Translations under genes and position numbers: made by a program
Source: Methylotenera sp.
Lineage (GTDB): Bacteria > Pseudomonadota > Gammaproteobacteria > Burkholderiales > Methylophilaceae
Length of the DNA: 9,263 nucleotides
NCBI GenBank assembly: GCA_013816325.1
Contig: JACDEP010000023.1
Coordinates: forward strand, 1 to 9,263
Reading direction: 5' to 3'
Shown here: positions 5,427 through 9,263 of the stretch, one piece after another
Numbering within the stretch: position 1 is the first letter of the stretch
How the letters are laid out: every line of letters starts with the position of its first letter
The notes under the pieces: model-generated
Seen by the model: the letters and a program-made list of their open reading frames with translations, nothing else
Database searches by the model: none
What the model was told of the DNA's origin: nothing

Positions 5427-8141
5427 TTATAAAGTTCGCGCGACTTCAACCATTTCATAGACTTCTAAAATATCGCCCACTTCAATGTCATTGTAGTTTT
5501 TCAATGAGAGGCCGCACTCAAAGTTATTTTTAACTTCTTTAACGTCATCTTTAAAGCGTTTGAGAGAATCCAGCTCGCCAGTATGCACAATTACATTGTT
5601 ACGTAATACCCGTACTTTTGAGTTACGTTTAATCATGCCGTCTTGTACATAACAACCGGCAATCGCGCCAATTTTAGAGATACGGAATACTTCACGTACT
5701 TCTACCGTACCGATCATGCTTTCTTTTTGCTCTGGCGGCAACATACCGCTCAATGCCGCCTTGATTTCGTCTACTGCTTCATAAATGATGTTGTAGTAAC
5801 GAACATCCACGCCTAGCGTATCAATCAATTTACGTGCACCTGTATCGGCACGGACGTTAAAGCCGATCAGCACGGCTTTAGATGCTGCGGCCAAATTGAC
5901 ATCGGACTCGCTGATTGCGCCAACGCCAGTATGGATGATGTTCACTTTAACTTCGCCAGTAGAAAGTTTTTGTAAGCTAGTGGCTAGCGCTTCGTAAGAA
6001 CCTTGTACATCAGATTTGATAATCAGACCCAGGGTTTGGACTTCGCCTTCTGCCATTTGATCGAACATATTTTCAAGCTTAGCCGCTTGTTGTTTCGCTA
6101 GCTTCACATCGCGGAATTTACCTTGACGGAATAATGCGACTTCACGCGCTTTACGCTCGTCATTCAATACAATCACTTCTTCGCCAGCGCTAGGCACATC
6201 TGACAAACCTTGGATTTCTACAGGAATAGATGGGCCAGCTTCTTTGATGTCGTTACCCGCTTCATCCAGCATCGCACGTACTTTACCAAAAGTAGAACCG
6301 GCAAGAATCATATCGCCACGCTTAAGCGTACCTGATTGCACCAAGATAGTGGTCACAGGACCACGGCCTTTATCTAAACGGCCTTCAATCACCAAGCCTT
6401 TAGCCGGTGTGTTTCTTGGCGCTTTTAATTCTAAAATCTCTGCTTGTAGCAATACCGCTTCTAATAACTCATCGATACCTTTACCGGTTTTGGCTGAAAC
6501 TTCCCTAAACATCACTTCGCCACCAAAGTCTTCCGGTACGACTTCTTGTGCGACTAGTTCCATTTTCACCCGTTCAGGCTGCGCATCTGGCTTATCAATC
6601 TTGTTGATTGCAACCACTAACGGCACACCAGCGGCTTTAGCATGGTGAATCGCTTCAATCGTTTGCGGCATCACGCCGTCATCTGCAGAAACTACCAGAA
6701 TCACCACGTCAGTAGCTTTAGCACCACGGGCACGCATGGCAGTAAACGCCTCATGGCCAGGTGTATCTAGGAATGTCACCATACCGCGCGGCGTTTCCAC
6801 ATGGTAAGCGCCGATATGCTGGGTAATGCCGCCTGCCTCGCCTGAAGCCACTCGACTACGACGAATATAATCCAGCAATGAGGTTTTGCCATGGTCAACG
6901 TGGCCCATCACCGTTACTACAGGAGGCCGCGTCTCCATGATAGCTGCTGCATGCTCTTCCTCTTCCAGGAAGGCATCTGGATCATTCGGTGCTGCTGCTT
7001 CTGCTATATGGCCCATTTCTTCAACGATGATAATCGCGGTTTCTTGGTCTAGCACTTGGTTAATAGTCACCATCATGCCCATGCCCATCAGCGTCTTAAT
7101 CACTTCGCCAGATTTAACTGACATTTTGTGCGCAAGATCCGCCACAGTAATGGTTTCTGGCACGAGCACTTCATAGACAAGAGCCTCAGTTGGCGCTGTA
7201 AATGCATGTTGCTGGTCATCATCGTTTTGATGCGATCTATTTTTACCTTTAGGTGAGCGCCAGCCTTGGCCAGCACTGACCGCTCCGCGTGTTTTCAAGC
7301 CTCGTTTTTTGTTCTCGGCATCAGTCCACTCTTTGTTACCCTTGCCTTTTTTGGCGTCTTTTACAACAGGTTTTGCAGCACCTTCTTTTGCAACAGGTTT
7401 ATGCAATGTACCTTCTGAAAGTTTTACAGCTTTCGCTTTCGCAGCTTCTGTGTCGGCTAATTTTTTAGCTTCTTCATCTAAGCGGCGTTGCACTAACTCT
7501 TGTTTCTTGCGTCTGTCTTCCGCTTGCATGGCTACTAAAGTAGCGTGACGCTTGGCTTCGTTCTCACGCAACGCCATCTCATTTGCACCCAATAGATCTT
7601 TACGGCTTATTGTAGGTTTTGCAACCACAACGGGCTCAGCAGCAGCCACCTCACCCGCTGGATCTACAACTGGAGTTTGTGGTGGCAACTCTTCAACCGG
7701 CACTTCAGCAGCAGCTTCCACTTCAGGCTCCGCAAGAACTTCAGGCACGTCGTCAATCACTGGTTCTGGTGTAAGTTGATCTTGAGCGCTTCCAGCCAAC
7801 AAGTTTTCATTGACCGTTGTTTCTTGTTCTGAGACATCCGCGTCATCGCGACGCTCTAATACACGTTTCTTGCGGACTTCAACTTGAATGGTACGGGCTT
7901 TACCCGTGTTATCCGTTTTCCTGATTTCGGTACTGGATTTACGTGTCAGGGTAATTTTGTTTTTGGGCGCTAGTGTTCCATGCTCTTTGCGCAAGTGATC
8001 CAGCAAAGCTGTTTTATCGCTTTCGCTCAATTGGTCTTCAGCATTTAATTTATGCACGCCAGCACTTTTCAGCTGTTCTAATAACAATGCTGTTGGCAGC
8101 TTTAATTCGCCAGCAAATTGTTCTACGGTTGTTTGTGCCAT
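5427..8141 (-). CDS. infB: Translation initiation factor IF-2
   Basis: IF-2 is the GTPase that brings formyl-Met-tRNA to the 30S subunit and promotes 50S joining. The protein has 904 residues, near the 890 of E. coli. In order it has an N-terminal IF2_N module (1-55), a long charged linker rich in Ala, Glu, Pro and Lys (about 56-315, with an arginine/lysine-rich helical stretch at 180-240), and a second IF2_N-type module (318-378). The G domain carries GHVDHGKT (413-420), T440 in GGITQ, DTPGH (459-463), NKID (513-516) and SAK (549-551). The beta-barrel and C1/C2 domains (from about 580) follow; C2 binds fMet-tRNA. All GTPase motifs are intact. The ATG at 8139-8141 has a clear GGAG at 8149-8152, seven bases upstream. 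It is preceded by nusA at a 116-base distance, the standard order. Confidence 0.97.
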   Translation of the reverse strand: MAQTTVEQFAGELKLPTALLLEQLKSAGVHKLNAEDQLSESDKTALLDHLRKEHGTLAPKNKITLTRKSSTEIRKTDNTGKARTIQVEVRKKRVLERRDDADVSEQETTVNENLLAGSAQDQLTPEPVIDDVPEVLAEPEVEAAAEVPVEELPPQTPVVDPAGEVAAAEPVVVAKPTISRKDLLGANEMALRENEAKRHATLVAMQAEDRRKKQELVQRRLDEEAKKLADTEAAKAKAVKLSEGTLHKPVAKEGAAKPVVKDAKKGKGNKEWTDAENKKRGLKTRGAVSAGQGWRSPKGKNRSHQNDDDQQHAFTAPTEALVYEVLVPETITVADLAHKMSVKSGEVIKTLMGMGMMVTINQVLDQETAIIIVEEMGHIAEAAAPNDPDAFLEEEEHAAAIMETRPPVVTVMGHVDHGKTSLLDYIRRSRVASGEAGGITQHIGAYHVETPRGMVTFLDTPGHEAFTAMRARGAKATDVVILVVSADDGVMPQTIEAIHHAKAAGVPLVVAINKIDKPDAQPERVKMELVAQEVVPEDFGGEVMFREVSAKTGKGIDELLEAVLLQAEILELKAPRNTPAKGLVIEGRLDKGRGPVTTILVQSGTLKRGDMILAGSTFGKVRAMLDEAGNDIKEAGPSIPVEIQGLSDVPSAGEEVIVLNDERKAREVALFRQGKFRDVKLAKQQAAKLENMFDQMAEGEVQTLGLIIKSDVQGSYEALATSLQKLSTGEVKVNIIHTGVGAISESDVNLAAASKAVLIGFNVRADTGARKLIDTLGVDVRYYNIIYEAVDEIKAALSGMLPPEQKESMIGTVEVREVFRISKIGAIAGCYVQDGMIKRNSKVRVLRNNVIVHTGELDSLKRFKDDVKEVKNNFECGLSLKNYNDIEVGDILEVYEMVEVARTL

Positions 8142-8162
8142 TTCGTTACTCCAGTATCTTTT

Positions 8163-8222
8163 ACAGGCTTTATTAGCCAGTTTTACTACTTAATCTACTA
8201 ATATTTACATGTTGCTCACATG
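8163..8222 (-). other. Two small hairpins in the nusA-infB spacer
   Basis: The 116-base spacer (8142-8257) contains GGCT/AGCC (8166-8169 with 8175-8178), extended by AC/GT past one mismatch to 8163 and 8181, and CATGT/ACATG (8208-8212 with 8218-8222). Neither is followed by a U-tract, so I do not call a terminator. I see no convincing promoter and no small gene here. The first hairpin lies about 10 bases upstream of the infB Shine-Dalgarno. Confidence 0.25.
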
Positions 8223-8257
8223 ATTACATCGCTTATGCTTAAGTTTTTTAACCTAAA

Positions 8258-9263
8258 CTATTTAAACCAAGGTGCACGGGCGGTCATAATCAAGGTTGTC
8301 GCGCGTTCCGCATCCATACTGGTCAGTTCAACCAATTCGTCGACCGCAAGTTCAGCTAATTCATCCATGGTTGCCACACCTTTTGAAGCTAATAGATGTG
8401 CAGTTTCGTCATCCATGCCTTCCATGCCTAACAAATCTTCTGAAGCTTCTTCAACTTTCTCTTCCTTGGCGATGGCTTCGGTCAATAATGCAGCACGGGC
8501 ACGTTTACGCAGCTCTTCAATCGTGTCTTCATCAAACGCCTCGATTTCGTTCATCTCAGCCAATGGCACGTAAGCGATTTCTTCCAAGGAGCTAAAGCCT
8601 TCTTGCACTAAGATTTCAGCCACCTCTTCGTCCACATCCAGTTTTTCCATGAATAGCTGGCTGACACTCGCATATTCCTCTTGGTTCTTTTTAGCCGCCT
8701 CATCAATTGTCATAATGTTCAGCGTCCAACCAGTTAATTCCGAAGCCAGCCGTACGTTCTGACCATTTCGTCCAATAGCTAATGCCAACTGTTCTTCATC
8801 TACCACTACGTCCATGCTATGCGCATCTTCGTCAACCACGATGCTGGAAACTTCCGCTGGCGCCATGGCGTTAATCACGAACTGTGCCGGCTCCATTGAC
8901 CACAAGATGATATCCACGCGCTCGCCACCCAATTCACCAGTCACCGCCTGTACGCGTGAGCCACGCATACCGACGCAGGTACCAACGGGGTCTAGACGTT
9001 GGTCATTGGTTTTAACTGCAATTTTCGAACGTAAACCCGGATCACGCGCAGCTGCGCGTATCTCTAACAAGCCCTCTTCAATTTCCGGTACTTCCAATTC
9101 AAATAAACGCACCAGGAAATCTGGGGTGATTCTCGAAAGAATCAGTTGTGGGCCGCGGCCTCCGCGTTCGATACGCGACAGGAAAGCGCGCACACGGTCA
9201 CCTACGCGTAAATTCTCTTTCGGTATCATCTGCTCGCGCGGTAATAATGACTCGATACGGCCG
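8258..9263 (-). CDS. nusA: Transcription termination/antitermination factor NusA (5' end missing)
   Basis: NusA binds RNA polymerase and nascent RNA and modulates pausing, termination and rRNA antitermination. The frame stays open to the right edge, so the N-terminal polymerase-binding domain and the start lie outside; about 334 residues of roughly 495 are visible. Numbering from the first visible residue, the end of the S1 domain is at 1-45. KH1 has the loop GMRGSR (98-103) after the LDPVGTCVG strand, and KH2 has GRNGQN (164-169). Two acidic helix-hairpin-helix repeats, AR1 (about 200-262) and AR2 (about 272-334), end in ARAPWFK. The presence of both AR repeats is the proteobacterial form; in E. 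coli AR2 contacts the alpha-subunit C-terminal domain. An internal ATG at 9227-9229 lies within the S1 domain and is not the start. The stop is TAG at 8258-8260. Confidence 0.97.
   Translation of the reverse strand, partial: GRIESLLPREQMIPKENLRVGDRVRAFLSRIERGGRGPQLILSRITPDFLVRLFELEVPEIEEGLLEIRAAARDPGLRSKIAVKTNDQRLDPVGTCVGMRGSRVQAVTGELGGERVDIILWSMEPAQFVINAMAPAEVSSIVVDEDAHSMDVVVDEEQLALAIGRNGQNVRLASELTGWTLNIMTIDEAAKKNQEEYASVSQLFMEKLDVDEEVAEILVQEGFSSLEEIAYVPLAEMNEIEAFDEDTIEELRKRARAALLTEAIAKEEKVEEASEDLLGMEGMDDETAHLLASKGVATMDELAELAVDELVELTSMDAERATTLIMTARAPWFK

Noticed and set aside
6244..7779. Several open frames on the + strand opposite infB, rich in Ser, Thr and Ala
   Set aside because: Their composition is what the complement of the IF-2 codons produces; there is no recognisable domain or supporting ribosome binding site.
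8220..8595. Open frames on the + strand opposite nusA
   Set aside because: They overlap the conserved NusA AR repeats and look like antisense shadows of acidic codons.
1..9263. Search for CRISPR arrays, insertion sequences, tRNAs, toxin-antitoxin or defence genes
   Set aside because: No regularly spaced repeats, terminal inverted repeats, cloverleaf-like segments or unfamiliar conserved genes were seen; the window is filled by known housekeeping genes.

Overview
The window is ordinary bacterial housekeeping DNA. It holds eight recognisable genes and I see no mobile elements, CRISPR arrays, tRNAs, rRNAs or broken genes. The proteins look proteobacterial and closest in style to Betaproteobacteria. 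With the moderate-to-low GC content, I infer a member of the Methylophilaceae (Methylotenera/Methylophilus-like); that placement is an impression, not a search result.

Layout: on the + strand lie the 3' end of folD (1-479) and a complete dksA (584-1006). Facing them on the - strand, and transcribed from right to left, is the end of the conserved nusA-infB cluster: nusA (3' part, 8258-9263), infB (5427-8141), rbfA (4939-5295), truB (4009-4911), rpsO (3567-3836) and pnp (1143-3263). This is the same order as the nusA-infB-rbfA-truB-rpsO-pnp operon of Escherichia coli. The two blocks converge on one perfect stem with A- and T-tracts (1107-1130) that should stop transcription from both sides.

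The - strand genes serve transcription elongation (NusA), translation initiation (IF2), 30S maturation (RbfA), tRNA pseudouridylation (TruB), the ribosome itself (S15) and RNA turnover (PNPase). On the + strand, DksA tunes RNA polymerase at rRNA and other promoters, and FolD supplies one-carbon folates, including those needed for formyl-Met initiator tRNA.

The most interesting material is in the spacers. Between truB and rpsO there is a good sigma70-type promoter (3954-3982) followed by a leader of about 110 nt. That leader has two mutually exclusive helices next to the rpsO Shine-Dalgarno, which suggests S15 autoregulation. Between rpsO and pnp there is an intrinsic terminator (3478-3514), a 12-bp palindrome, a 9-bp direct repeat and two back-to-back hairpins directly before the pnp Shine-Dalgarno. 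The infB-rbfA spacer can fold into a long imperfect hairpin. truB seems to start at TTG with no Shine-Dalgarno. These are candidates for local regulation of a known operon; I do not see an undescribed gene system.
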